Shown piece after piece: positions 1 through 6,712 of a stretch of 10,769 nt of DNA. The notes below the pieces were generated by a model. The model worked only from the letters and a program-made list of their open reading frames with translations, was not told the origin of the DNA and ran no database searches. This DNA comes from Turicibacter sp. GTDB taxonomy: Bacteria > Bacillota > Bacilli > MOL361 > Turicibacteraceae. The stretch lies in NCBI GenBank assembly GCA_030531025.1, contig JAUMTV010000102.1, positions 1 to 10,769 of the forward strand, written 5' to 3'. How positions within the stretch are numbered: the first letter of the stretch is position 1; each line of letters opens with the position of its first letter. Position numbers and translations under genes: made by a program.

Positions 1-24
1 ATAAATAAAATGAAGTAAGTAATG

Positions 25-62
25 AAAGACTGATTACAAGTCGTTGTGATCAGTCCTTTTTT
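25..62 (+). terminator. Intrinsic terminator of an upstream gene
   Basis: A 12-bp stem (28-39 with 44-55, one G-T pair) with a four-base GTCG loop is followed by a T run at 57-62. It ends a transcript entering from the left. All three forward frames hit a stop codon within the first 18 bases, so no coding part of that gene is visible here. Confidence 0.8.
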
Positions 63-69
63 AAAAATA

Positions 70-200
70 GGCTCTGTTTTAGATATGTGTTGATGACTCC
101 AACTGTTGATCTCATGACTTTTTATGGATAGTACGAGTAGTTAATTCATCGTGAAGTTTATTATTTTAATTAAATATCAACATTCTTTTAAAACACAGCC
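70..200. mobile_element. 131-bp MITE-like element with 8-bp target duplication
   Basis: The ends are imperfect 25-bp terminal inverted repeats: 70-94 (begins GGCTCTGTTTT) and 176-200 (its complement begins GGCTGTGTTTT), with 19 of 25 positions matching. Immediately outside lies an 8-bp direct repeat, TAAAAATA, at 62-69 and 201-208, as expected of a target-site duplication. The interior is AT-rich with no ORF, so the element is non-autonomous and would need a transposase in trans. Families making 8-bp duplications with GG-ended repeats include IS1595 and IS6; I cannot choose between them by eye. It sits between the upstream terminator and the siroheme gene, so that gene's promoter is either inside the element or was displaced by it. 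Confidence 0.75.
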
Positions 201-224
201 TAAAAATAAGAAAGAGGGAGCTTC

Positions 225-818
225 GTGTTATATCCAGTTAATTTAGAGTTAGAGAAGTTTGATATTGTCATTATTGGTGGGGGAAAGGTTGCTTATCGAA
301 AGTGCCAAAATTTTATCCATTTTAATAAGGCAGTAAAAGTTGTAGCACCACAGTTTATTCAAGAGTTTTATGGTCTTAAAAATATTGAATTAATTCAAGA
401 TGTGTATCAGGAAAAGTATATTGAAGACTGCCACATCGTTGTGGCTGCCACAAATGATTCAAAGATTAATCAAGAAATCGGGGAGTATTGTCATCGTCAC
501 AAAAAGTTAGTGAATGTTGTTGATAATCTTTTGTTATCTAACTATACGGTTCCATCTTTTGTTAAGAGAGGGGACTTACTTTTAAGTGTTTCAACAGGTG
601 GAAAAAGCCCTGCATTATCACGAAAAATCAAACAAGATTTAGAGGCAAAATATGATGAGACGTATGCAGAGTATGTCGATCTTTTAGGTGAGATAAGACA
701 AATGGTTATTAGTAACTATCAAGATCCTGACATGAGAAAAAGATTAATTCGACAATTAATTACACTTGATTTAGAAGAGTTAAAGCAAGCTTATAAAACG
801 TGGACTGAAGAAAAATAG
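225..818 (+). CDS. Precorrin-2 dehydrogenase / sirohydrochlorin ferrochelatase (SirC/YlnF/Met8p-type)
   Basis: A 197-residue cytosolic protein. By family it oxidises precorrin-2 to sirohydrochlorin with NAD+ and, in bifunctional members, inserts Fe2+ to give siroheme. The N-terminal Rossmann fold shows GGGKVAYRK at residues 18-26. A central NVVD block places Asp100 where the CysG/Met8p family has its key catalytic aspartate. It is followed by RGDLLLSVSTGGKSPALSRK at 115-134, a family hallmark. The length matches stand-alone SirC/YlnF proteins; the SAM-dependent uroporphyrinogen methyltransferase half found in CysG is absent. The start is GTG, chosen for the AGGGAG site at 215-220, four bases upstream, and the conserved MLYPVNLELE opening. 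No cobalamin or heme gene lies next to it in this window. Its 5' leader directly abuts the MITE-like element. Whether the chelatase activity is retained cannot be told from the sequence. Confidence 0.9.
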   Translation: MLYPVNLELEKFDIVIIGGGKVAYRKCQNFIHFNKAVKVVAPQFIQEFYGLKNIELIQDVYQEKYIEDCHIVVAATNDSKINQEIGEYCHRHKKLVNVVDNLLLSNYTVPSFVKRGDLLLSVSTGGKSPALSRKIKQDLEAKYDETYAEYVDLLGEIRQMVISNYQDPDMRKRLIRQLITLDLEELKQAYKTWTEEK

Positions 819-975
819 AGGATAAAATTTAGTGAAATTAAAGCCTAATAAAAGGTAGATAGTCATTAGGAACATAGGTGTATTTCATAATGTTGATATC
901 GCTTTCTATAAGTTATAATCAATATCTGTATAAATAGCGAAATATATTTTACATTTTAAGAAACAGGCTGAGTTG

Positions 976-1002
976 ATTAGTCTTTTTGGTAGAAAGGCTA
1001 AT
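976..1002. repeat. Perfect-stem hairpin, function unknown
   Basis: A 10-bp stem (976-985 with 993-1002, one G-T pair) encloses a 7-base loop. No T run follows on either strand, so it is not a standard intrinsic terminator. It lies four bases before a second, longer hairpin. Confidence 0.5.
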
Positions 1003-1006
1003 TATA

Positions 1007-1048
1007 GTAGCGCTAAAAGTTTTTCCGCTATGAAAAACTTATCGCTAC
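1007..1048. repeat. Long hairpin, function unknown
   Basis: GTAGCG at 1007-1012 pairs with CGCTAC at 1043-1048. An inner GTTTTTC/GAAAAAC pairing extends the stem to about 16 bp, with one mismatch and a small bulge. No immediate T run follows. With the preceding hairpin it may be a processing or transcript-end structure between the siroheme gene and the importer promoter. Confidence 0.5.
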
Positions 1049-1114
1049 TTATATGTATAAATATTAATACTTTTTTTAAAAAAATAATTTTGAAAAAATT
1101 TTCGAGAAAAACTC

Positions 1115-1143
1115 TTGCTTTTTAGGTGAATCTACCTTAAAAT
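1115..1143 (+). promoter_or_regulatory. Sigma-A promoter of the T-box/ABC importer operon
   Basis: TTGCTT (-35, 1115-1120) and TAAAAT (-10, 1138-1143) are separated by exactly 17 bp. Transcription would start near 1150, about 25 bases before the T-box stem I, which is the usual arrangement for T-box operons. Confidence 0.75.
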
Positions 1144-1376
1144 ATAAATAACAATTTGATTTGAATAAATCCTTTGACGAAGAAAGTAGCCATAAGGTTA
1201 ACTGCCAAGCGAGCTAGTGTTGGTGTGAGTCTAGCCAGTTCTTGTGTGTGAAACGCCCTTCTATGGAAATTATCACAAATATACGATCGTATAGAGTATG
1301 ATAATTGGGTACTCCCCTTACAGAGCAGAGTGGATACATTTTTGTTGTATCAATTAGAGTGGTAACGCGGTCAGTA

Positions 1377-1414
1377 GGTCGTCTCTTATGTTTATAAGAG
1401 ATGACCTTTTTTTT
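1377..1414 (+). terminator. First T-box terminator
   Basis: A 13-bp stem (1377-1389 with 1394-1406, one G-T pair), a four-base loop and eight T at 1407-1414. Its 5' arm overlaps the 3' arm of the first antiterminator (CGT CTCT at 1380-1386), so the two folds are mutually exclusive. Confidence 0.9.
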
Positions 1415-1476
1415 ATAAAACATAGCTACCTTTAATTGATAGAATAACTGTATCAATAAGAGTGGTACCGCGGTTT

Positions 1477-1511
1477 AAAGATCGCCTCTTGATTACAGAG
1501 GCGGTCTTTTT
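1477..1511 (+). terminator. Second T-box terminator
   Basis: GATCGCCTCT at 1480-1489 pairs with AGAGGCGGTC at 1497-1506 (one G-T pair), extended by A/T pairs, with T at 1507-1511. Its 5' arm contains CGC CTCT of the second antiterminator. The stem differs in sequence from the first terminator although the T-box cores are near-identical. Confidence 0.9.
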
Positions 1512-1565
1512 ACTTGTCGAAAAAGGACAGTTCAAATGTGAGAGAAACTAAGGAGGAGAAAAATT

Positions 1566-2342
1566 ATGAAAAAGTTATTGATGGTTTTAGTATTCATGTT
1601 AGTTGGAGTTGTTGGTTGTGGCCAAGAAGGAGTTACGGTAGAAGATATTCAAAGTGAAGGAACATTATTAGTTGGTTTATCAGGAGATTACCCACCGTTT
1701 GAGTTTTTTAAAATGATTGATGGGAAAGAGGCTTTAGTTGGTTTTGATGTGATGCTAGCTGAAAAAATTGCTGAAGAATTAGGAGTAGAGGTTGAATTTA
1801 AAAATATGGATTTTGGTGGACTAATTGGTGCACTACAATCTGGACAAGTTGATATGGTCATTTCAGGAATGAGTCCAGATGAAACGCGTCTTAAACAAGT
1901 TGACTTTTCAGATTTCTATTACACAGGTGAAAATGCTGTTTTAGTTAGAGAAACAGAAGCTGCTAATTATCAGACAGAAGACGATTTAAAAGATGTTAAA
2001 ATTGGAACACAATTAGGAAGTATTCAAACGCCAATTGCAGAGTCACTTACATCAGATGTTAAAGAATTAGCGACGACACAATCTATCGTATTAGAGTTAA
2101 GTAATGGAAATGTGGATGCTGTTATTTTAGGAAAAGATATTGCTAGTCGATATGCAAAAGAGTTTGATGATGTTGTTGTATCTGATATTACAATTGAGTC
2201 AGAAGAAGCTATGGCAGTTGCCATGCCAAAAGGATCAGATGAGTTAGTGGCGAAAGTCAATGACATTATTGCCTCATTAAAAGCGGATGGAACATTAGGC
2301 GTTATGTTAGAAGAAGCAATGAAAATTGCGAATGAACAATAA
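1566..2342 (+). CDS. Polar amino-acid ABC importer, substrate-binding lipoprotein (probably arginine-type)
   Basis: A 258-residue extracytoplasmic receptor of the SBP_bac_3 family, anchored to the outer face of the membrane. A lipoprotein signal ends in VGVVGC, with Cys18 as the predicted lipidation site. The mature part shows the family pattern: the DYPPFEF pocket segment at 41-47, GFDVMLAEKIAEELG at 59-73, MDFGGLIGALQSGQVDM at 81-97, and DETR with Arg108 at the position that usually grips the ligand carboxylate. ATG is preceded by AGGAGG at 1551-1556 with 9-base spacing. It is the first gene of a three-gene operon behind the T-box. Homologues of this type (ArtP/YqiX-like) carry arginine, lysine, histidine or glutamine. 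Arginine is favoured only through the CGC specifier reading, so substrate is inference. Confidence 0.9.
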   Translation: MKKLLMVLVFMLVGVVGCGQEGVTVEDIQSEGTLLVGLSGDYPPFEFFKMIDGKEALVGFDVMLAEKIAEELGVEVEFKNMDFGGLIGALQSGQVDMVISGMSPDETRLKQVDFSDFYYTGENAVLVRETEAANYQTEDDLKDVKIGTQLGSIQTPIAESLTSDVKELATTQSIVLELSNGNVDAVILGKDIASRYAKEFDDVVVSDITIESEEAMAVAMPKGSDELVAKVNDIIASLKADGTLGVMLEEAMKIANEQ

Positions 2343-2363
2343 GAAAATAAAGTAGGTGAAGAA

Positions 2364-3047
2364 ATGTTTAATTTTATTATTGATTATTATCCAATGTTTT
2401 TAAAGGGAACAGGGATAACAATCTTATTAGCTCTTTTAACAGTATTTTTTGGAACATTAATTGGAGTGTTAATCTCAATTACACGATTTAATTATAAAGG
2501 GGTGATTGGAAAGGGGTTAAATAAGGTATCTGATTTATATATTGCTTTTTTCCGTGGAACACCTTTAATGATTCAATTATTTATTTTTTGGTTTGGGATT
2601 CCACAACTATTTCATATTCGACTTAAACCCGTAGGACCTATTCCAGCAGAGTTCATAGTTGGTGCCATTGCATTAGCGATTAACTCAGGAGCATATGTGG
2701 CAGAAATCTTTAGAGCTGGAATTCAAGCTGTAGATAAAGGACAAATGGAAGCGGGACGCTCACTGGGGTTAAGCGAAAAACAAACGTTAAAGCATATTAT
2801 TTTGCCACAAGCAATTAAAAATATTTTACCGGCACTTGGAAATGAGTTTGTTGTCATTATTAAGGAATCAGCGATCGTTTCAGTTATTGGATTAGCTGAT
2901 TTAATGTATAATGCTGATAAAGTGACGGCAGCGACTTTCAATGCATTTGGAGTTTATATTGTTGCAGCGATTATTTACTTTGTTTTAACATCAGTTTGTT
3001 CGAAGTTAGTATCGATGTTTGAAAGGAGATTAAATCAAGATGCTTAA
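2364..3047 (+). CDS. Polar amino-acid ABC importer, permease subunit
   Basis: A 227-residue integral membrane protein of the HisM/GlnP-type permease family. Hydrophobic segments lie at about 15-40, 58-80, 96-118, 155-180 and 195-217, giving roughly five membrane spans. The [10 protein letters not shown] segment (64-73) is a family signature. The cytoplasmic EAA loop runs from [12 protein letters not shown] (129-140) to ILPQA, and docks onto the ATPase. The start has a modest site, AGGTGA at 2354-2359. The gene begins 21 bases after the receptor stop, and its last 8 bases overlap the ATPase gene, indicating translational coupling. Only one permease gene is present, so the transporter would work as a homodimer, as in other single-permease importers of this class. 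Confidence 0.93.
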   Translation: MFNFIIDYYPMFLKGTGITILLALLTVFFGTLIGVLISITRFNYKGVIGKGLNKVSDLYIAFFRGTPLMIQLFIFWFGIPQLFHIRLKPVGPIPAEFIVGAIALAINSGAYVAEIFRAGIQAVDKGQMEAGRSLGLSEKQTLKHIILPQAIKNILPALGNEFVVIIKESAIVSVIGLADLMYNADKVTAATFNAFGVYIVAAIIYFVLTSVCSKLVSMFERRLNQDA

Positions 3048-3762
3048 AATCCAGCAATTATCAAAGTTTTTTAATGGAAAACAAGTTCTAAAATCGATTG
3101 ATTTAGAAATTCAAGAAGGTGAAATTGTGACGATCATTGGACCATCGGGTTCAGGAAAATCGACCTTACTACGTTGTATGAATTTATTAGAAGTTCCTGA
3201 AGAAGGAGATGTTATATTTGAAGGAACTAATCTATTAGATCCAAAGACGAATTTAAATGAAATTCGTGAACATATTGGGATGGTATTTCAAAACTTTAAT
3301 CTCTTTCCAAATAAGACAGTTGGGGAAAATATTACATTAGCTTTAAAATTATTAAAAAAGATGGATGAGGAATCTGCACATAATGTTGCCTTGAATTTAC
3401 TAACACGTGTTGGATTAGCAGATAAGATTGATGTGTATCCAGCTAAGTTATCAGGAGGACAAAAGCAACGTGTCGCTATTGCTCGTTCATTAGCATTAAA
3501 TCCGAAGTTGATGTTATTTGATGAGCCAACATCAGCTCTTGACCCAGAAATGGTTAAAGAAGTTTTAGATGTTATGAAAGAATTAGGCGAAAGCGGAATG
3601 ACGATGGTGATTGTGACGCATGAAATGAATTTTGCTAGAAATGTAGCTACGCGTGCCATTTTTATTGATCAAGGTCAAATCCTTGAAGATACAACACCTG
3701 AAGAGTTATTTACAAATCCTAAACAAGCACGTACAAAAGAGTTTTTAGATAAAATTTTATAA
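3040..3762 (+). CDS. Polar amino-acid ABC importer, ATP-binding subunit
   Basis: A 240-residue GlnQ/HisP/ArtR-type ATPase that powers uptake through the adjacent permease. All motifs are intact: Walker [10 protein letters not shown] at 34-42, Q-loop Gln84 in [12 protein letters not shown] signature LSGGQ at 137-141, Walker B LMLFDEP at 157-163 with catalytic Glu162, D-loop SALDPE, and switch His194 in VTHEM. The length is typical of the family. It overlaps the permease gene by 8 bases; AGGAGA at 3024-3029, inside the permease reading frame, is its ribosome site. It is the last gene of the T-box-controlled operon, and a strong terminator follows at once. There is no C-terminal NIL/ACT-like regulatory domain of the kind seen in MetN, which argues against methionine as substrate. 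Confidence 0.95.
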   Translation: MLKIQQLSKFFNGKQVLKSIDLEIQEGEIVTIIGPSGSGKSTLLRCMNLLEVPEEGDVIFEGTNLLDPKTNLNEIREHIGMVFQNFNLFPNKTVGENITLALKLLKKMDEESAHNVALNLLTRVGLADKIDVYPAKLSGGQKQRVAIARSLALNPKLMLFDEPTSALDPEMVKEVLDVMKELGESGMTMVIVTHEMNFARNVATRAIFIDQGQILEDTTPEELFTNPKQARTKEFLDKIL

Positions 3763-3765
3763 AGG

Positions 3766-3794
3766 AAAATCACTAGTTAAACTAGTGATTTTTT
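3766..3794 (+). terminator. Terminator of the ABC importer operon
   Basis: A perfect 12-bp stem (3766-3777 with 3781-3792) around a 3-base loop, ending in a T run. The arms are ACTAGT-centred and A/T-flanked, so it may work in both directions. The next gene's promoter begins within a few bases of its end. Confidence 0.92.
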
Positions 3795-3797
3795 ATG

Positions 3798-3806
3798 TGC
3801 TATAAT
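3798..3806 (+). promoter_or_regulatory. Extended -10 promoter of the phosphotransferase gene
   Basis: TGC TATAAT (TG at 3798-3799, TATAAT at 3801-3806) is a perfect extended -10. No good -35 is seen at the right distance because that DNA is the terminator stem. Transcription would start near 3813, giving a leader under 20 bases that contains AGGAGG at 3818-3823. Confidence 0.7.
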
Positions 3807-3830
3807 GAATTTGTTTTAGGAGGAATGTAG

Positions 3831-4811
3831 ATGAATAGTAATCAAATCAGAGAGATTTTAAAAAGTTATTTTCAAGGTGAGTGTCAGGTTAATCAAGGTG
3901 CTAGTGGAATGAATAACTTAACCCGCTTCATTGAACATGAAGGGAAAAAGTATGTGCTAAGAGTTTATCAAAATCATAACGATGAGACGTTGGTGAAGGT
4001 AGAACAAAAGGTTTTAAGAACAATAAAAGGAGTTCCTGTTCCTGTTTTAGTTCCAACAAATGAGGGAAAGTATCTCGTTAAACACAATGATAAGTTAGCT
4101 GTGTTATTTGAATATCAAGAAGGGGTTAACTTAAAGTTAGAGCGATTGGATCAATATAAAAATTATGGTGAAATGATTGGTGGATTAAGTAAAGCATTAT
4201 CCATGTTAGAAGATGAAGGTGAAGGATATTCGCCGTACTATGAGTTAGATGAGGCTTATCCAAATCATGATATTCGAACGTTTTGTCAGGTGCCCGATGA
4301 AGCCTTTAAAGATATAAGTGATGAGTTAAAAATTGTTGAACAATGTTATGTAGAGTTGATGAAGATTAAAGAAGATTTAGCTAAGTTACCTAAACAACTC
4401 ATTCATGGAGATATTAATTCATCTAATTTATTAATGGATGATAACGGGATGATTTCACGCATTTTAGATTTTGAATTTGTAACAAAGGACTTACGTTCCA
4501 TGGAATTTGCAATTTGTTTATCTGAAGTATTGTGTGAAGGAAAAGATGAAATTTGGTCTAAACTAGAAGCGTTTATGGAAGGATTAAAACAAACCTTACA
4601 ATTAACTAATGAAGAAATTAAGTTTTTACCCTCATTGATTTTATTACGGCGATTAGATGTTGTCTTACATTTTGTGACGCGCTATCGCTGTAATATTTCC
4701 TCGGAAATTGCCGAGAAAACTGAGTATTTGAAGAAACAAATTTTGAAGTTAGTTGATCAAGTGTTGTGGATGGAAGAGCATAAAGAGCAACTAATGAGTT
4801 TATTACAATAG
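3831..4811 (+). CDS. APH-family small-molecule kinase (phosphotransferase)
   Basis: A 326-residue cytosolic kinase of the aminoglycoside phosphotransferase/choline kinase/homoserine kinase II fold. The N-lobe has a glycine-rich stretch near residue 25 and YVLRVY at 41-46, where the usual nucleotide-binding lysine position carries Arg44. A VLFEYQEGVN hinge lies at 91-100. The C-lobe shows Brenner's motif HGDINSSNLL at 192-201 (catalytic Asp194, metal-binding Asn199) and the second metal motif ILDFEF at 211-216 (Asp213). ATG follows AGGAGG by seven bases. It is transcribed alone from its own promoter and ends at its own terminator. The substrate (sugar, choline, homoserine, drug) cannot be told from the sequence, and resistance activity should not be assumed. 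Confidence 0.85.
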   Translation: MNSNQIREILKSYFQGECQVNQGASGMNNLTRFIEHEGKKYVLRVYQNHNDETLVKVEQKVLRTIKGVPVPVLVPTNEGKYLVKHNDKLAVLFEYQEGVNLKLERLDQYKNYGEMIGGLSKALSMLEDEGEGYSPYYELDEAYPNHDIRTFCQVPDEAFKDISDELKIVEQCYVELMKIKEDLAKLPKQLIHGDINSSNLLMDDNGMISRILDFEFVTKDLRSMEFAICLSEVLCEGKDEIWSKLEAFMEGLKQTLQLTNEEIKFLPSLILLRRLDVVLHFVTRYRCNISSEIAEKTEYLKKQILKLVDQVLWMEEHKEQLMSLLQ

Positions 4812-4819
4812 AAAATAAA

Positions 4820-4854
4820 AAATCTTAGGTTATTGTATAACTTAAGATTTTTTT
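4820..4854 (+). terminator. Terminator of the phosphotransferase gene
   Basis: A 14-bp stem (4820-4833 with 4837-4850, one G-T pair), a 3-base loop, then T at 4851-4854. The A-rich 5' flank means it could also stop minus-strand transcripts. Confidence 0.92.
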
Positions 4855-4982
4855 ATTCAAATGATCTAAAATATAAAAAAAAATAATGAATATTTATTAT
4901 AAGTGTAAGAATTTTTTAGGAATTAAAAGTAAAAAATATGTAAATGTTATTTCATTTCAATGTAGAAAGCGTTTTTTATTTG

Positions 4983-4991
4983 TGATATAAT
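4983..4991 (+). promoter_or_regulatory. Extended -10 promoter, probable start of the response-regulator transcript
   Basis: TGA TATAAT (TG at 4983-4984, TATAAT at 4986-4991) forms an extended -10 without a convincing -35. AGAAAGCGTTTTTT at 4964-4977 loosely resembles a CcpA cre site, with mismatches at the ends, so that part is weak. A start near 4998 would give a leader of about 440 bases before the TTG start codon. Confidence 0.55.
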
Positions 4992-4997
4992 TAGGGA

Positions 4998-5438
4998 ATA
5001 AATGGAATGTAGGAAAGTGGTGTAAAGTTAAATTTCACATCAACTTCTATAAATGATGATTGGGTGGATGGTTTGTTTTAAAGTTATCAATTAGCTCCAT
5101 GAGAAGGTAATCATCCAAGCAAGTGGTGTATAGTCGTGGTTAACGGAAGATAAAATAGACAGGATGAATAAAGGTTAAGATAAAAGCTTGTGTCACAGTC
5201 AATGTCATCTTAATTTTAATAAAGAAAGTAATTGACTCTTGAAGTAGACACTATTCATTTGAAGATAGCATTAAATGATTAACGAGAAATTTATAGTTTC
5301 AAATGGAATGATTCTTATCATGCAGCGCATAAAATTATCTTATACATGAAGTCACTATTAAGACTGTTAGTCACTTTCATGAAGGAACGGTAGTCATCAT
5401 TAAGATACCAAAACAAAAATAGGTAGGGGGAATATCCT
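4998..5438 (+). other. Long, structured, non-coding leader of the response-regulator gene
   Basis: No ORF of useful length on either strand. Several possible helices are visible: 5055-5061 with 5109-5115; 5175-5181 with 5207-5213; 5197-5203 with 5231-5237; 5253-5263 with 5298-5309 (one bulge); and 5345-5381 (CATGAA/TTCATG base, 12 pairs). Some of these overlap and would compete. A 16-base segment recurs at 5013-5028 and 5119-5134 (14 of 16 matching, core AAGTGGTGTA). No U-tailed terminator was found inside. It does not match any riboswitch class that I recognise. Confidence 0.45.
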
Positions 5439-6641
5439 TTGTTAAAGATCTTAATTGTCGATGATGAACAAGTTGTTCGTGTGTATCTACAAAATATTGT
5501 GAATTGGGAAGAGTATGGTTGTGACATTGTAACAACATGTGAAAATGGACTTGAAGCACTTGAAGTGATGGAACAACAGCCTATAGATTTACTTTTAACA
5601 GGTTTGAATATGCCCACATTTAATGGATTAAACTTACTAGAAGAAATTAATTCGAGGGGGTATCATACCAAAGTGATTGTATTAAGTCATCAAAGTGATT
5701 ATGGCTGGGTGCGTCAAGCATTAAAACTTGGGGCATTTGATTACTATATTAAAAGTAGAGTAACAAAAGAAGATATTATTTCAGCGATTGATCGGGCTTC
5801 AAAAGAATTAAAGAAGCAGTTCATAGAACGTGAAAAATCAGAGAGTTTTAGAGTAGGACGTCAAACATTTTTGATGACTGTACTAACTGGTGATGTTTAT
5901 TATAGTGATGATGAATTAGAACATTATATTCAGTTATATCATTTATTTGAACCTCGGTTTAGCTTATTTCAATTAAGATTTTATGAGCCAATAGATTCTA
6001 AGCAACTAGCTATTTTAGATGACCTAATTAAAGTTAGATTAAATCGATATGATTATGATATCGTTCATTTAACAAATGATAAAGTATTAGTAATGATATA
6101 TGAACAAACATATATTGAAGATCCTGAATTAATGGATTGTTGGTTTAATGTTGTGAAAGAGATGAAAAATCACTTCAAGAGGGATGTGCAAGCTTCCAAA
6201 CGACTTATGATTGATTCAGCTTCAAAGTTAACGACATGTAAAAAGTTATTTAAAGAAGAGTCAAAGAAAGAAGTATCTCCTGCTATTTCCCAGGAGGAGT
6301 TTTCACATTATCGACCAGAAATTCAGAATGTTTTAAATTATATTCATGAGCATTTTGATGAACGTATTACCCTTCAAGATTTAGCTATTTATGCTTGCTT
6401 AAATGAGGCTTATTTAAGTCGTTTATTTAAGGCAGAAACAAAAAAGACAATTAATAGCTATATTAATGAATTAAGAATATATAAAGCTAAAGAATTATTA
6501 AAAATTCCTGATATTATGATAAAAGAAGTGGCACAGTTAGTAGGAATTAAAGATCAGTTGTATTTTAATCGTGTCTTTAAAAAGTTTTGTGGTGAAAATC
6601 CAACTCATTATCAAGAACGAATCAAAAAAGTTTATTTTTAA
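5439..6641 (+). CDS. YesN-type response regulator (REC + AraC HTH) lacking the phospho-acceptor aspartate
   Basis: A 400-residue DNA-binding regulator. The receiver domain (about 1-122) keeps the acidic pair Asp8/Asp9, Ser83 and Lys105, but the phosphorylation site is DLLLTGLNMP, with Gly55 (GGT) where the family has Asp. A middle region (about 123-290) is the variable linker usual in YesN-like proteins. The AraC/XylS double helix-turn-helix fills about 293-396 and ends in ENPTHYQER, a typical signature. The start is TTG, supported by AGGTAGGGGG at 5421-5430, eight bases upstream, and by MLKILIVDDE as a standard receiver opening. YesN proteins usually pair with a YesM-type sensor kinase, and none lies beside it here. 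With Gly55 it probably works without phosphorylation, perhaps through ligand binding, protein contacts or expression level. Targets are unknown. Confidence 0.9.
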   Translation: MLKILIVDDEQVVRVYLQNIVNWEEYGCDIVTTCENGLEALEVMEQQPIDLLLTGLNMPTFNGLNLLEEINSRGYHTKVIVLSHQSDYGWVRQALKLGAFDYYIKSRVTKEDIISAIDRASKELKKQFIEREKSESFRVGRQTFLMTVLTGDVYYSDDELEHYIQLYHLFEPRFSLFQLRFYEPIDSKQLAILDDLIKVRLNRYDYDIVHLTNDKVLVMIYEQTYIEDPELMDCWFNVVKEMKNHFKRDVQASKRLMIDSASKLTTCKKLFKEESKKEVSPAISQEEFSHYRPEIQNVLNYIHEHFDERITLQDLAIYACLNEAYLSRLFKAETKKTINSYINELRIYKAKELLKIPDIMIKEVAQLVGIKDQLYFNRVFKKFCGENPTHYQERIKKVYF

Positions 6642-6712
6642 ATATGATTTCTATCGGTTATTACGAATTTGAAAGAACGTTATGCTCAAAGATTAGAATG
6701 AAAGAGTATATT

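Larger units (their letters stand above)
819..1114. other. Non-coding gap after the siroheme gene
   Basis: About 300 bases without a credible ORF on either strand. It holds a weak 6-bp stem (844-849 with 865-870), an imperfect 12-bp repeat pair (899-910 with 929-940) and the two clearer hairpins listed separately. I see no U-tailed terminator directly after the siroheme gene, so where its transcript ends is unclear. Confidence 0.6.
1171..1511 (+). promoter_or_regulatory. T-box riboswitch leader with one stem I and two antiterminator/terminator modules
   Basis: Stem I is recognisable. It has an AGTA loop-E strand at 1185-1188 facing GAA at 1250-1252, an AG-bulge segment around 1208-1213, and an apical GGTGTGAG at 1222-1229 closed by GCTAG/CTAGC. 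A stem II-like hairpin spans 1268-1306. Switch 1 has stem III at 1333-1351 and an antiterminator at 1356-1386, where AGAG and GCG pair with CGT and CTCT around the TGGTAAC bulge. Switch 2 has stem III at 1435-1457 and an antiterminator at 1459-1489 with bulge TGGTACC. Each switch has its own terminator. No second stem I exists. The specifier is best read as CGC (Arg) at 1254-1256; ACG (Thr) at 1253-1255 is the alternative. Uncharged tRNA pairing to TGGT would favour read-through into the amino-acid importer. Confidence 0.9.

Noticed and set aside
870..975. Possible second, decayed copy of the MITE (shared AATGTTGATAT at about 888-898)
   Set aside because: Only an 11-base match to one internal end of the repeat; no matching terminus or target duplication.
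1214..1456. Minus-strand 80-codon ORF across the T-box leader
   Set aside because: It lies wholly within the structured T-box RNA, has no matching ribosome site and its protein has no recognisable features.
3288..3659. Minus-strand 123-codon ORF inside the ATPase gene
   Set aside because: It is opposite an intact, motif-complete ATPase frame, so it is a shadow.
4964..4977. CcpA cre-like site
   Set aside because: The core AAAGCG matches, but both outer ends deviate, and there is no carbon-catabolism gene downstream. Mentioned only in the promoter entry.
5013..5030. MraZ-like AAAGTGG box
   Set aside because: MraZ sites need several such repeats in phase, and no cell-division gene is nearby.
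5056..5079. ATGGTTTGTTTT shared with 8929-8940, each after ATGATTG
   Set aside because: Spacing differs and flanking sequence does not align, so chance in AT-rich DNA is the simpler explanation.
6405..6426. Two TTTAAG motifs in the response-regulator gene
   Set aside because: Spacing is 7 bp rather than 5 and they lie inside a coding sequence.
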